A stretch of 64,000 bases of DNA from a virus. The translations under genes and the position numbers were made by a program. Location of the stretch: IMG/VR virus record IMGVR_UViG_3300023174_000080, positions 1-64,000 of that record. One strand, given 5' to 3'. The first letter of the stretch is position 1; each line of letters opens with the position of its first letter. The notes under the pieces are model-generated. The model had not been told where the DNA came from and searched no databases. It saw nothing but the letters and a program-made list of their open reading frames with translations. Below, one piece after another: positions 52,401 to 61,133 of this stretch.

Positions 52401-55400
52401 GTTTGTTAGCTACAATGGAGCAGTTTTCAGTGGAGTTCCCTTCTCTGGAACGGGTTTATCACCCGATAGCGAAGGAGCTATTATTTGCTATAGTATGTAT
52501 TCTTCAAGCGATGGGATAATTCTTGGTGGAAGATTTGCCGGTGCCGGTAGCTATGGAGGATCGCCATATTATGAATCTTCAAGAATAATAAAATGGAATT
52601 ATAACATTGGCGGTACTAGTGGCTGGCAAAGATTTGGAAGTGGAATTAGCAAACCAGTATCTGGTGGATTTAGAGGATATGTAAATACTATTTTTTCTAA
52701 TAGCAGTGGTTTATATATTGGAGGAAATTTTACGTCTAGAGGTCCATACGTCTATCCAAAACATATATTAAATTATAATAATGTAATTCATGGTGATATT
52801 AAAAATTCTAATATTTTAGAAAATATTTATAATATTAAAAATAACATTTCTTATAAAACATCTAAAATTGCCATTTATGACGTAAAACAAGAAAATATTT
52901 ATAATATTTCTAAAAGCGTTTATTATAATAGTGAATTAGATTTTGGCGGCACCGTGCCGGGATTTGAAATCCAACAATTCCCAATATTATTTTCAATTAT
53001 AACTGCTAGTGACGGTATATACGTTGGAGGAACTTTTAACAGCATTGGAGCTTCTTCAATAGCAAATATAGCAAAATGGAATGGCAATACATTTGAAAAT
53101 TTTGCTAATTTATATTACCAATCATTAATATATGGTTATGGAATTAATAAAATAATTTCTGGAAGTGACGGGATATATTTTTGCGGTCAAGTAAAAACTT
53201 CTTTAGGTGGACAAGATCTATACGTACTTAAATGGGCTAATAGTTTACTAACAACATTAAGTTCATCAGTGATAGCAGGTACCGATAAGCAAGTTTATGA
53301 TATTTTATCAGGAAATACTTTATTTACTACAACGGCCAACAGTGTTAATTATTATAATGTAGGAGCTTTTTCTGCTCTGCCAGCAATGGCTTCTATTACA
53401 TATAGTAATTATTCTAACAATAGCATAGCCAGTGCCAGTAATGGATTAATTGTTGCTGGTAATTTTACAATTACTTCTTCAGCATATTCCATATTAAGAA
53501 CAGATATAAATAATTGGTATTCTTTCCCAAAAAATCCTTTAAATGTTACTAGTGTTTGTTCTGGCGCTGACGGTATTTATATAGCCTCTAGAACAGGAGT
53601 TATAGTAGATTCAGATCTTAATAATTATAATTATATTGCCAAAATTACTGATAGTGGAGTAGTGGCTTTAGGCAAAGGCTTAAATGGTTCTGTGCGTAGT
53701 ATGACCTCTAACTCTAGTGGTTTATATGTTGGCGGTACTTTTACTTCTGGGGCTAATTCTGATAATACAAGTATTTTATTAAATAATATCGCTAAATGGG
53801 ATGGCGTAAATTGGACGCAAGTTGGAGAAAAAAATAATAATAATGGATTTAATATAAACGTTAATGATACAGTGGCAGGTTTAAGCAGCGATGAAAAAAA
53901 TGTTTATATAGCTGGAAATTTCCTAACAACAAGATCTAGTCCAAAAATAAAAGATAAAAATTATTCTAATTATTTTTATGGCTACTACAATCAAAATAAT
54001 TTAATTATTCCAACACCACAATTAATATTTAATAACAATATTAATAATTTATCTTGTTCTTCTAATAAAATTGATTTACTAGAATTAACATATGATTCTT
54101 TAAATAATTCTAAAATTATTACAAAATATTCTGGTAGTCATAATGTAAAAATAATAAATAATGGATATGAATATGAAATAAACGAAAAATCTAATAAAAC
54201 TCCATTTTTTAATTCTTATCTTGAGTATCTTGGAGACTTAAAAACTAAAACACAAAAGTATTCTGTAATTCCAGAATACACAATTAGTGATTTTGTAAAA
54301 ACATACATTAAAGAAAAGAATGGTAATTATAATGCTATTATAAATAATGATTATTTAAAACTTGACGGCGCAGCACAAGAGCAAGGATATGAAGATATAA
54401 ATAATTCTATTAATATAAGTAATTTAATAAAACCAGAATTAATATTTAATAATTCTAAAAATAATGAAAATATAAATTTAAATTTTAAAATATCAAGTAT
54501 TAAAAAATTAATCCCATATAGAGATTTTTATCCAAGTGAAAGAATAATTAAATTAAGTAATTATTTTATTAATTCTTTTCTTGATATAGATACTAGACTA
54601 ACTTCTGTTTTAAATTCAGAAGAAGTTTATAGTTCTTCTCTTTCAAATGGTACGCCAATAAATCAACAAATATTAACATTATTGCAACCAATGATGGCTC
54701 CGGGTATTTTATTGAATACTATTAAGTCTTCTATTGCTGTAGATTGGCCTATATTTATTGCAAATAGCGGTTCTTATAATTTAACAGGCGGAATTCAATT
54801 CTACTCTCATACTGGAAGTAATTTAATTACTAATACTGTTTATGATTCTGTTAGCGATAGATCTTATGCTTATACAGCTTCAAACTATATTGATAAAGAA
54901 CAAAATTATCGTCTACCTTTTGAAGCTATTATAGAATTTGATACACGAATTCCACAAGAGTTACGTAGCGACGATAAAAATATGTATTATTTAAATCCTT
55001 CTTATTATACATCAGATGTATTAACAGGAAGCGATTATAGTTTATTATCTTATCCAAGTTATAATATGGGTTCCGGCTCATTAAAGGCATTCATATTTCG
55101 TGATGCTAACTATAAATTAGCAATGCATAATTTCCTTGCGGAAATACCAAATTTCTTCCTTAATGGTAAATTAACAAATATAATTTCACTACCAGAAAAT
55201 GAATTTACTACAGCTAAACGAGGTGTGACATATTATATGGATGTTGTGTTAGAGCGCGATTCTAAATATAAAGAATTTATTGCCGATCCATATTATGAAG
55301 GTTTAAAAGCGCAAGCAAACAGCTTTTACGATGGTACTTTCTTATTACCATCACCTGATTCTCTATATGGTCCACCCACAAGGTATTGGAATAATGTAAA

Positions 55401-56982
55401 TCCAAATCCATTTTTCTCACGTAGCCCATATAATTTTTATTCTAAATTATTAGATACACCTGCATATGCACCATATGTACCTCCATATTATTATGGTAAA
55501 GCAGTGGCTAGAATATCTTTCACTGCCGATGATACAAGACAATATTCTTTATCCGAAATTCAATCTTCATGTTCAGTGGAATATATTAACACCGAAGCGG
55601 AAGCTTTATTTAATCAACGTTCTAATTTTATAAATGGTAATTTTACAGGATCATTTATTGATAATTATTCAACCTCCCCAGCTTATAAACAAATGATGCG
55701 TTTATCATCAAGTGTTAATTTATTCTTAGCAATTGATACAAAGCTTACTAAATTTGATCCAAAGACCGGTCAAACAACGGAAGTTGGAGATAGAGAAGGT
55801 AACAATAAATCTTGGGTTATTCAAACTAAATTTGAAACACCAAGTATTAATTTTATAAATGCTGATCTGTCTAATAATCTTGGTCTTAAATTTCTTGGTG
55901 GAACAAAAGAAAGTGGAAGTGTTAAAGGTATTTATTCTTACATGATGAAGGGTCTTTGGACAACCTATGGAGAGCCAGTAGATAATGGCTCTGGGATTAA
56001 ATTATATATTCAAGATTCATTTCAAAAAAGATTAACGAATCAAACAGGATCTTTGATAGAGCTTTGCGGTTTCCGAAATGCAGGAGATAAAAAAACAATA
56101 GGTTTATTATCAGAACGTAAAAAGGTTAGCGAATGTATCGTTATGATTCCATATACATTTAATAAAAATCACGGTCCAAACATGAATACAGATTATGCTA
56201 CTACAATAGATCCAATATTAGGAGAAAATGGTATTTATCTTTCTTCTCAAACAGGAAATGGACCATATTATTACGCCATAGATATAAACGTAATAACAGA
56301 TTATCTTGGTGGATTGAAATTTAAAAACGCATCAGTAGAGCAAATTAAAACAGCCGCAGAGTCAAGTCCGTATCAAGAAAGTACAATTATTAAGTTAATT
56401 TTGGCAATGACTAAATATGTCATTCCTCCTCATCTTGATTGGATTAGAAATAAAAATATCAATCCATTCGTTATGTATTTAGCTGAATTCTCCACAGAAT
56501 TTGACAAGCGAGATTTGTCTGATATTTGGCAGGGAGTTATGCCAAAACAAAGTTATAAAGCAGAAATAGAGCAAATAGATATTAATCATAAGTTTACAAA
56601 TAATGAATTCTTCCACGGTAAACGTCCACAAAACGATACTAAATTTAAAGTATTTAAAGTAAAACAACGAGCAAATATTAATTATTATAAACTAACTGAT
56701 GATTCTAAGGATGATGATCGCTTTAAATTTACATTTAGTAATTCTCAACAAGCAACAATCCCAGAATATTCTTATAACTGGCCTTATGATTTCTTTTCTC
56801 TCGTAGAACTAGTTAATATTGAAACTTCTTTAGAATATAAGAAACCAGAAGAAAAAGAAATTATGATTAATCCAAATGAAATTTTATCTACTTTACAGGA
56901 TCAAAACCCAATTTCTCAAAAAGATAAAATAGAAAAATTAAATAAAAAAGCAATTCCACCGAGAAAAAAACTTAAACGGTAA
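46471..56982 (+). CDS. giant tail protein with LamG and two beta-propeller blocks (3,503 residues)
   Basis: A 3,503-residue protein, the largest in the window. Residues about 150-325 form a LamG/concanavalin-like domain (GNTVEFWFKD, AWHHYAFSF, YDEFRFWKK). Residues about 665-840 may be a second one. Residues about 1740-2090 and 2165-2490 each contain about seven repeats of the type (I/L)Y(A/V)GG(T/N)F with W-D/N-G between, as in seven-bladed beta-propellers. The rest is beta-rich and repeats Ser/Tyr/Asn. Such modules bind glycans or surfaces, so it is probably a baseplate-attached receptor-binding or tail-fibre protein. Confidence 0.8.
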   Translation: MSLKDLFSNNSGQVVINKSLEDLNREAQTENYLDSLIENNERYLPNVDFSDPVNFARYGSAEKYYVDGIKNIYQHYPYDGSKKEKLDWRNRASQIDLYILDNIYPKSVGYVNLSSSVSLSTVSGLRSSSLPQYVSIKGGPNVSSTGQFSLSNIYDPANNRESNLSINGFGNTVEFWFKDEVSSSNTNYNSSYALFDLWNSITASSADYSRLTIAKISGSNKFAVTYRSGSSGITNETIDYTFDSSAWHHYAFSFSPFNTSDLLVSLYIDGVLVKSEQYSSSAISSANNNNAIAYIGALRASIVSADSSHQGLGASYGSYDEFRFWKKCRNPQEIYRNWFLSVDGGSNTDDSNIDLGVYLKFNEGIVNTASVSEIDKICIDYSGRISNGALVNYSVGTKITSSAVDEYFGETKEEKDIIIFSSNPLVQQAIQTYGNIGFAYDQTNISSIYKSLPSWITEENEKQELEDLPSLIQIISSYFDTLHIQIENVNKIKNLEYTQDSEKPKPFAKQLLTSHGFDNLELFTDTTFLEKVLSRNENAQFEKNLSDIKNTIYQNIYNNLAYIYKSKGTEKSLRNLIRCFGVDDELIKINLYSDNTKYDISDKFIYSSVPKKFVDFNNPDRYDGYVYQKRKSTDLTNTKSYIPSTDSGSIVYIPITVQAEVIFPKQLPIESTGYFTVDFITSSLFGAHTANQNDSIYTWGNDEFNFQVYSIREKVGSPNTYFLATGSFSGSGFALSSSIYKDVYDNQKWNFALKIKPNKYDQVNIANGSQITDYSVEFVGYNSLADSVDNVFNISTNISQSNMVSALTKHKRLYVGSHYQDFDNTQLLCKTDVKISSLRFWYDYLTDEEIKLHSFESTNFGRNNPNWNPDYFLSISSDRVFTKSDTLALNWDFSNVSSSDSNGQFIVEDLTSGSLQEASSNEFGWFSGLVGYQYPGFADEFLENDDQVVNKEYVLSAKKQNPEIINGNDLIQTPDTDDVTRIKDSKAITYYLSIEKSMAQVVNDEIMNWFATIKGYNNLIGEPVERYKAEYSGLRQMREIFFKNIGSTLNFEKFFEFYKWIDSSLSNIIEQLIPLSTNASTKVRNMVESHMLERSKYENKTPTIEFKGEPRSYPIVSHLQYNYKEQAAYPNNLNSEVLISRYYTDKPLWLKQRIQRTDVIVSSSLEPQNDIDREIIRQVINQNNIDKLPTLFSSDTAYEGRNDVSRVFTKTYRIIGDTLYNLEDTLTFGNISNNRINSQFLFASASVTASGQVVQPLVKKGNYLNTYEFVQMSSRTNNNKSFIDLTGSIFAVSGTNILGFTDRTLPVRAAYKNIFVERFSAPGGPEVLSRGTLDKNAEEYSAYNSLNYRNFRVRKNLNKWLAETSSIDSENPSLHKNADNIARYPGDDNNSYTNTQNDNAFISHAIPRSDYQYSWITSSMQSNNLFSGYSSKYTNLDIQYTFVSGNVSGSSIVDFVGLNTTIPKTINTSSNTLSSVNAVIDVNKYLSNINGPYQHPTWKQIRGGESLLSRVSRKNNKILVQDTPILKTKIVNNVVVPYIERTSQTFTSYKEMPVSYNKPMTHVIDISGSDSLIETISTYDNNKERFSNELLGNTLGIDAKETPEYHDILSNLEKGLFEPKPEIVEIKYENMAYPNNTYVGSADVRLRDNYEDFIDNTGSIVNARTFWRDSIDERARASVTEDIYENLNTSYEQINNDYLFYPYNNENSNETILINQNNCFRESILSLDSYMTSSYSSQNIGIYIPSNPIADGTYNNIAFTNDGYSWTNMNLSMSNDVKAIVSNVYNNDIYIGGSFTSVNGNSVRAIIKWNNGLTSSVGTIISGEINTLVSGNNGIYAGGTFVTSTGQSRIARWDGTAWNNVGSGLSNTVLTLFSASSGLYAGGIWTTNTGSRIAKFDGIAWSAIGGGISDQVYSIFSNSSGLYAGTRTTARNGYLTKYNTSTLTWNSLGSVGTVYSITQGPTTTNLYLGIDSTSYYGFVSYNGAVFSGVPFSGTGLSPDSEGAIICYSMYSSSDGIILGGRFAGAGSYGGSPYYESSRIIKWNYNIGGTSGWQRFGSGISKPVSGGFRGYVNTIFSNSSGLYIGGNFTSRGPYVYPKHILNYNNVIHGDIKNSNILENIYNIKNNISYKTSKIAIYDVKQENIYNISKSVYYNSELDFGGTVPGFEIQQFPILFSIITASDGIYVGGTFNSIGASSIANIAKWNGNTFENFANLYYQSLIYGYGINKIISGSDGIYFCGQVKTSLGGQDLYVLKWANSLLTTLSSSVIAGTDKQVYDILSGNTLFTTTANSVNYYNVGAFSALPAMASITYSNYSNNSIASASNGLIVAGNFTITSSAYSILRTDINNWYSFPKNPLNVTSVCSGADGIYIASRTGVIVDSDLNNYNYIAKITDSGVVALGKGLNGSVRSMTSNSSGLYVGGTFTSGANSDNTSILLNNIAKWDGVNWTQVGEKNNNNGFNINVNDTVAGLSSDEKNVYIAGNFLTTRSSPKIKDKNYSNYFYGYYNQNNLIIPTPQLIFNNNINNLSCSSNKIDLLELTYDSLNNSKIITKYSGSHNVKIINNGYEYEINEKSNKTPFFNSYLEYLGDLKTKTQKYSVIPEYTISDFVKTYIKEKNGNYNAIINNDYLKLDGAAQEQGYEDINNSINISNLIKPELIFNNSKNNENINLNFKISSIKKLIPYRDFYPSERIIKLSNYFINSFLDIDTRLTSVLNSEEVYSSSLSNGTPINQQILTLLQPMMAPGILLNTIKSSIAVDWPIFIANSGSYNLTGGIQFYSHTGSNLITNTVYDSVSDRSYAYTASNYIDKEQNYRLPFEAIIEFDTRIPQELRSDDKNMYYLNPSYYTSDVLTGSDYSLLSYPSYNMGSGSLKAFIFRDANYKLAMHNFLAEIPNFFLNGKLTNIISLPENEFTTAKRGVTYYMDVVLERDSKYKEFIADPYYEGLKAQANSFYDGTFLLPSPDSLYGPPTRYWNNVNPNPFFSRSPYNFYSKLLDTPAYAPYVPPYYYGKAVARISFTADDTRQYSLSEIQSSCSVEYINTEAEALFNQRSNFINGNFTGSFIDNYSTSPAYKQMMRLSSSVNLFLAIDTKLTKFDPKTGQTTEVGDREGNNKSWVIQTKFETPSINFINADLSNNLGLKFLGGTKESGSVKGIYSYMMKGLWTTYGEPVDNGSGIKLYIQDSFQKRLTNQTGSLIELCGFRNAGDKKTIGLLSERKKVSECIVMIPYTFNKNHGPNMNTDYATTIDPILGENGIYLSSQTGNGPYYYAIDINVITDYLGGLKFKNASVEQIKTAAESSPYQESTIIKLILAMTKYVIPPHLDWIRNKNINPFVMYLAEFSTEFDKRDLSDIWQGVMPKQSYKAEIEQIDINHKFTNNEFFHGKRPQNDTKFKVFKVKQRANINYYKLTDDSKDDDRFKFTFSNSQQATIPEYSYNWPYDFFSLVELVNIETSLEYKKPEEKEIMINPNEILSTLQDQNPISQKDKIEKLNKKAIPPRKKLKR

Positions 56983-56989
56983 TAAATAA

Positions 56990-57925
56990 ATGTCATATTT
57001 TGACGATAAACAAGAAATATTAAAATTAGAATTGACCACTTATGGTAGATATTTGCTTTCTAAAGGTAAATTAAAGCCAGTTTATTATGCTTTTTTTGAT
57101 GATGATATAATATATGATGCTGAATATGCTCAGATATCAGAATCTCAAAATTCTACCCAAACAAGAATATTAGATGAAACTATATTTCTAAAACCACAAA
57201 CTACGTTTACTGGTGTAGAAAATAGTGTTTCTAGAAATAAAACTTTAATTATTGATGAATTGCAGAAATTAAAACAAGAAGAATTACAAATTTCTTCTGA
57301 TAAAAATTATGCTCTATCATTACCTCTAGGTAATTCTTCGCATGCCTCAGAATATGCTCCATCGTGGAAGTTAAACTTAATTAATGGACAAATAGATAAT
57401 GTAGAGCAATATATCGACAATTCAACTGGTGATTCTGGTTCTTTACAACCATATTTAAAAATTCCTCAAATATTTCTAAAAGATATTGTATCAAATATAA
57501 AAATTAAAAAAAATGATAGCAAAATAGATGAAAATTATATTTTCTTGTCTTCTAAAATAATTGGTTCAGATACTTATTATGCTTCTTATAAAGAAGAAAG
57601 CTGCACCTTAGATATTTTAGAATTAAATACATATGACGAAAAATTAAATTTTGATATTGAAATGTTTGTTGAAGAAAAAAATAATATGGATGAAACTACT
57701 TGGAGACAATTAAAATTTAATTCTTCTATAAAACAGATAGAAAATAATCTTTTATTGGATGAACCAATTATTCCTAAAAGCATGGATAATACCAACTTCT
57801 CAGAATATTATTTTGATTCAACGGTAGATGCAGAAATAGAAGAAGTTAAAATACAAAGCATAGGTACCTCTACCTATCAATCAAATGTCAAGCCAGAAGA
57901 CGGTCCATTTGGAGAAGATTGTTAA
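56990..57925 (+). CDS. tail/baseplate structural protein
   Basis: A 311-residue protein that opens with KLELTTYGRYLLSKGKLKPVYYAFFDDD. A similar opening pattern (TDTGRMRLAKGDGSFRITKFALADDE) starts the gene at 63116, so these are probably paralogous virion proteins. The rest is acidic and beta-rich. Confidence 0.65.
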   Translation: MSYFDDKQEILKLELTTYGRYLLSKGKLKPVYYAFFDDDIIYDAEYAQISESQNSTQTRILDETIFLKPQTTFTGVENSVSRNKTLIIDELQKLKQEELQISSDKNYALSLPLGNSSHASEYAPSWKLNLINGQIDNVEQYIDNSTGDSGSLQPYLKIPQIFLKDIVSNIKIKKNDSKIDENYIFLSSKIIGSDTYYASYKEESCTLDILELNTYDEKLNFDIEMFVEEKNNMDETTWRQLKFNSSIKQIENNLLLDEPIIPKSMDNTNFSEYYFDSTVDAEIEEVKIQSIGTSTYQSNVKPEDGPFGEDC

Positions 57926-60900
57926 TGTTTTTTAAATTATCTAACGAACAAATTAAGAATGCGAAAACCAATTCTTTCCCACAAAGTGTTGATTACGATG
58001 CGATTGTATCCTCTAAAGGCACAGACAATAATATAAAAATAATTATTAATATAATAGATGGTATTAATAAAAAATACAAAGTTTTTAATAATATTACCGC
58101 TCAAAAATATATGAAGTTAAAAATTTTTGAAATTAATGGCGATAATATGAAAAGCGAATTAGAAACTGCGGCCACAAATGAAAATCCATCTTTAATAGAA
58201 GAAATAATTAAGAAATATGGTGTAATTTCAAGAACTTTAAGCGCTGCTTATGATTTTAAAGGAGATGTTTATAAATTACAAAATAGAAATAGTTATTCTG
58301 GTATAACACGTTTAAGATATGAAACAGATATACTTTTACCTAGAGATATAATAAATTATTTAAGTATTGGTGTATATTTTTATTATGATCTACCATCATA
58401 TTTAAAAGAAATAAATGTTGAAGAAAAATTTGTAAATAAAGCAGTAACTTGGGACAAGCTTCATGTGTTTTCATTATATAAAAATGATAAAATTGTCATA
58501 GGAGCAGATGTAAAAGATTTAAGAAAAATAAAATCAATATTTAATCAAAGTTCTTTTTTAGATAATTTAAATGCTAATATAAATTTAGAAAATAGCTTTA
58601 ATAAAAAACTAGAAGATTCTAGAAAAAATAAATCTATAAATCAATATTTCTCTAAAGCTTATTTTTCAAGAACGCAAGATAAAAAAGCAGGTTTTGTTTT
58701 TAATTTTGATTATAAAAAAATTATAGAAAATAATTCTGCATATAAAAATATAGTAAAAGATTCCATAAAAGAATTGTCAGATATATATGCTAGTGCAAAT
58801 AAAGTTTTAGATTTAAAAGTTTCTAGAAGGCAAGTATTAATAAAAAATAAAAATAATAATGAAAAAGTAGAAATATTAAAGGACACAGAGCAAAAAATAA
58901 TATCTACTAAATTTTCAAAAAATGATATTTTTTCTTCTGTAGAAAACAAAGAAGGTAAAATTTTTGAATTATCAACTAATAATAGTTTCGGTAATTCAAT
59001 TAAAACAATCTGTGTTACTGATAAAAAAGCTTTTCAGCATTCAAACGCAATATATCAGTATGGTGTACAAATAACTATTAAAGATAGTTTAGCGTATTTA
59101 TTTAATTACTTATCTAATGCACATATTTCTGATTCTATCAATATATTAAAATATTATTTATCTTTATTAGATGATCCAAGAAATTATGATCCAACTGAAA
59201 ATTCTATTACTAATGAATTTATTTTAAAAATAGATTTTGATAAGAATTTACAACAAAAAATATCTAATGCTGTAGATAGTTTCATATTAGTTTTAAAAGT
59301 ATTTGGTATTTATAAAAATGTTGATGATGATTTACAAGAAACTTTAATATCTATTTTTAATCCTAAAAATGTTAATATAGAAAATATATCTTATTTTATT
59401 AAAATATATGAAAAAGTACAAGCACAAGTGACTAAGATATCTAAAAATAAATATGAAAATGTTTATACAATAGAAAATTGGTTTAATGATTATTTGGATA
59501 CTCAAGATAGCATTGAATATGGTTTTACTTACTTTGATAAATTACAAACAAATAGTTTGGCAATTATAGATAGCGATAAATATATTGATAAAATTACCAA
59601 TGAAGTAAAAAAATATTCTACTGATACAACTATTACAAATCAGTTTGCACAAACAACTTTATATTCGTACATAACTCCTACAAGAATTATATTACCAAAT
59701 AATAAAGTTATTAATTTAGAATCTTTAGCTTCAAAAGCAGATTCCATACTTTTGGAAGAGTATGCAAGATCTTTTATAGAAATTAAAAAAATAAATTTTC
59801 TATCTAATTTAGCAAATCATGATGAAATCGTATCACAAGATTTTTCATCAAAATCAAATCTTACTTTAAAAAATTCTATTTCCTACATGTCAGAAATTAT
59901 AGGAAATAAAGCTTCTATAGTAACTAATTTATTGCAAAAACCTATTAAGCAAATAACTCTTAAAAATAAGAAAAAAATTGTTAAAAAAGAATCAGAAGTA
60001 GATACATCACTTTTTATGTTAGAAGTAATAAATCATTTTAATATTGATGGTAGAACTTTTTATAGTATTGAAAAAGATGATAATGGCGTTCTCTTAGGAT
60101 CTAATACAACGCCAGATATGCCAATACATCTACAAACACTTATACAAAATAAAAGTAGATTATTTACTTCAACCGATAAGTATCTACAAAACATACAATT
60201 ATATATAAAATTTTTATTATTATATAATACTATACAACAAGTAGAATATCTAACTTATGATAATGACTTATTAAGTTCTGATCCAGCGACCACAAGCTTG
60301 AACAAAGAAAATTGGCGTTTATTAGATAAAAATTCTTTAGAATCTTTTATCAATGGCTCTATCCATATTTGTAGATTAAAATCTTATGTAAATACAAAAA
60401 ATTATATAAAAGGAATTAAAGAAGTAAATTTACCAATTTATGACAAATATTTTTTGTTTATGGCAAAAAATACAAATACAAATATTGAAATACCTGCTCC
60501 TATTGTTACCGTTCCAGCGCCAACTACTTCTCGTATTTTAGAGCCAATTGAAAGGCCGACGCCTTTGAAAGTTACGCCAACAAGACAAATAGAACCATTA
60601 ATATCCTCTCAAATAACAGCAAAAATAGAAAAAATTAGACCTATTCCCGCTTTTAATCCAGCTAAAGATATTGCTACAACAGAAATAAATCCAGCTATTA
60701 ATAAATTAAATAATCTATTAAATAATAGTAACATAAATATTGGATCAAAAATACAAAATAATTTAAATAATGTTCTAGAAACAGTTAAACTTCCATTAAA
60801 AGCTGAGTCATTAAAAATTACTAACACTGATAACCTAAAAGTTACACCGACAATGCAAGTTCCTACTCCAAAAGCCCCACCGAGCGTTCCCGTCGTTGCA

Positions 60901-61128
60901 AAAACAACAGCCGCTAACGCACCGGAGCAGACGCAATCTTCAACACCTAATTTAAAACCAGTTATTCCGGCTGTAGCTAAAGCTTTGTCTGAACAAATAT
61001 CAAATCCAAAAACTAACGCAACACCAGCTACAAAATCAGTTTCATCAGCAAAAAAAGAAGATAAACCAAAGGCTATTAAAGAAGAAAAGAAGTCTATGCC
61101 TTCTTCTAAGAACTTTTCAAGAAGATAA
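57925..61128 (+). CDS. large virion structural protein with Pro/Thr-rich tail
   Basis: A 1,067-residue protein starting on a TAATG overlap, with GGAG 10 bases upstream of the ATG at 57925. It is mainly helical and Asn/Lys-rich to about residue 850, followed by a Pro/Ala/Thr-rich linker of 200 residues that contains repeats of a LKVTPT word, and ends in a Ser/Lys-rich basic tail. The linker is clearly more GC-rich than the body. No catalytic motif was found. Confidence 0.65.
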   Translation: MFFKLSNEQIKNAKTNSFPQSVDYDAIVSSKGTDNNIKIIINIIDGINKKYKVFNNITAQKYMKLKIFEINGDNMKSELETAATNENPSLIEEIIKKYGVISRTLSAAYDFKGDVYKLQNRNSYSGITRLRYETDILLPRDIINYLSIGVYFYYDLPSYLKEINVEEKFVNKAVTWDKLHVFSLYKNDKIVIGADVKDLRKIKSIFNQSSFLDNLNANINLENSFNKKLEDSRKNKSINQYFSKAYFSRTQDKKAGFVFNFDYKKIIENNSAYKNIVKDSIKELSDIYASANKVLDLKVSRRQVLIKNKNNNEKVEILKDTEQKIISTKFSKNDIFSSVENKEGKIFELSTNNSFGNSIKTICVTDKKAFQHSNAIYQYGVQITIKDSLAYLFNYLSNAHISDSINILKYYLSLLDDPRNYDPTENSITNEFILKIDFDKNLQQKISNAVDSFILVLKVFGIYKNVDDDLQETLISIFNPKNVNIENISYFIKIYEKVQAQVTKISKNKYENVYTIENWFNDYLDTQDSIEYGFTYFDKLQTNSLAIIDSDKYIDKITNEVKKYSTDTTITNQFAQTTLYSYITPTRIILPNNKVINLESLASKADSILLEEYARSFIEIKKINFLSNLANHDEIVSQDFSSKSNLTLKNSISYMSEIIGNKASIVTNLLQKPIKQITLKNKKKIVKKESEVDTSLFMLEVINHFNIDGRTFYSIEKDDNGVLLGSNTTPDMPIHLQTLIQNKSRLFTSTDKYLQNIQLYIKFLLLYNTIQQVEYLTYDNDLLSSDPATTSLNKENWRLLDKNSLESFINGSIHICRLKSYVNTKNYIKGIKEVNLPIYDKYFLFMAKNTNTNIEIPAPIVTVPAPTTSRILEPIERPTPLKVTPTRQIEPLISSQITAKIEKIRPIPAFNPAKDIATTEINPAINKLNNLLNNSNINIGSKIQNNLNNVLETVKLPLKAESLKITNTDNLKVTPTMQVPTPKAPPSVPVVAKTTAANAPEQTQSSTPNLKPVIPAVAKALSEQISNPKTNATPATKSVSSAKKEDKPKAIKEEKKSMPSSKNFSRR

Positions 61129-61133
61129 TATTT

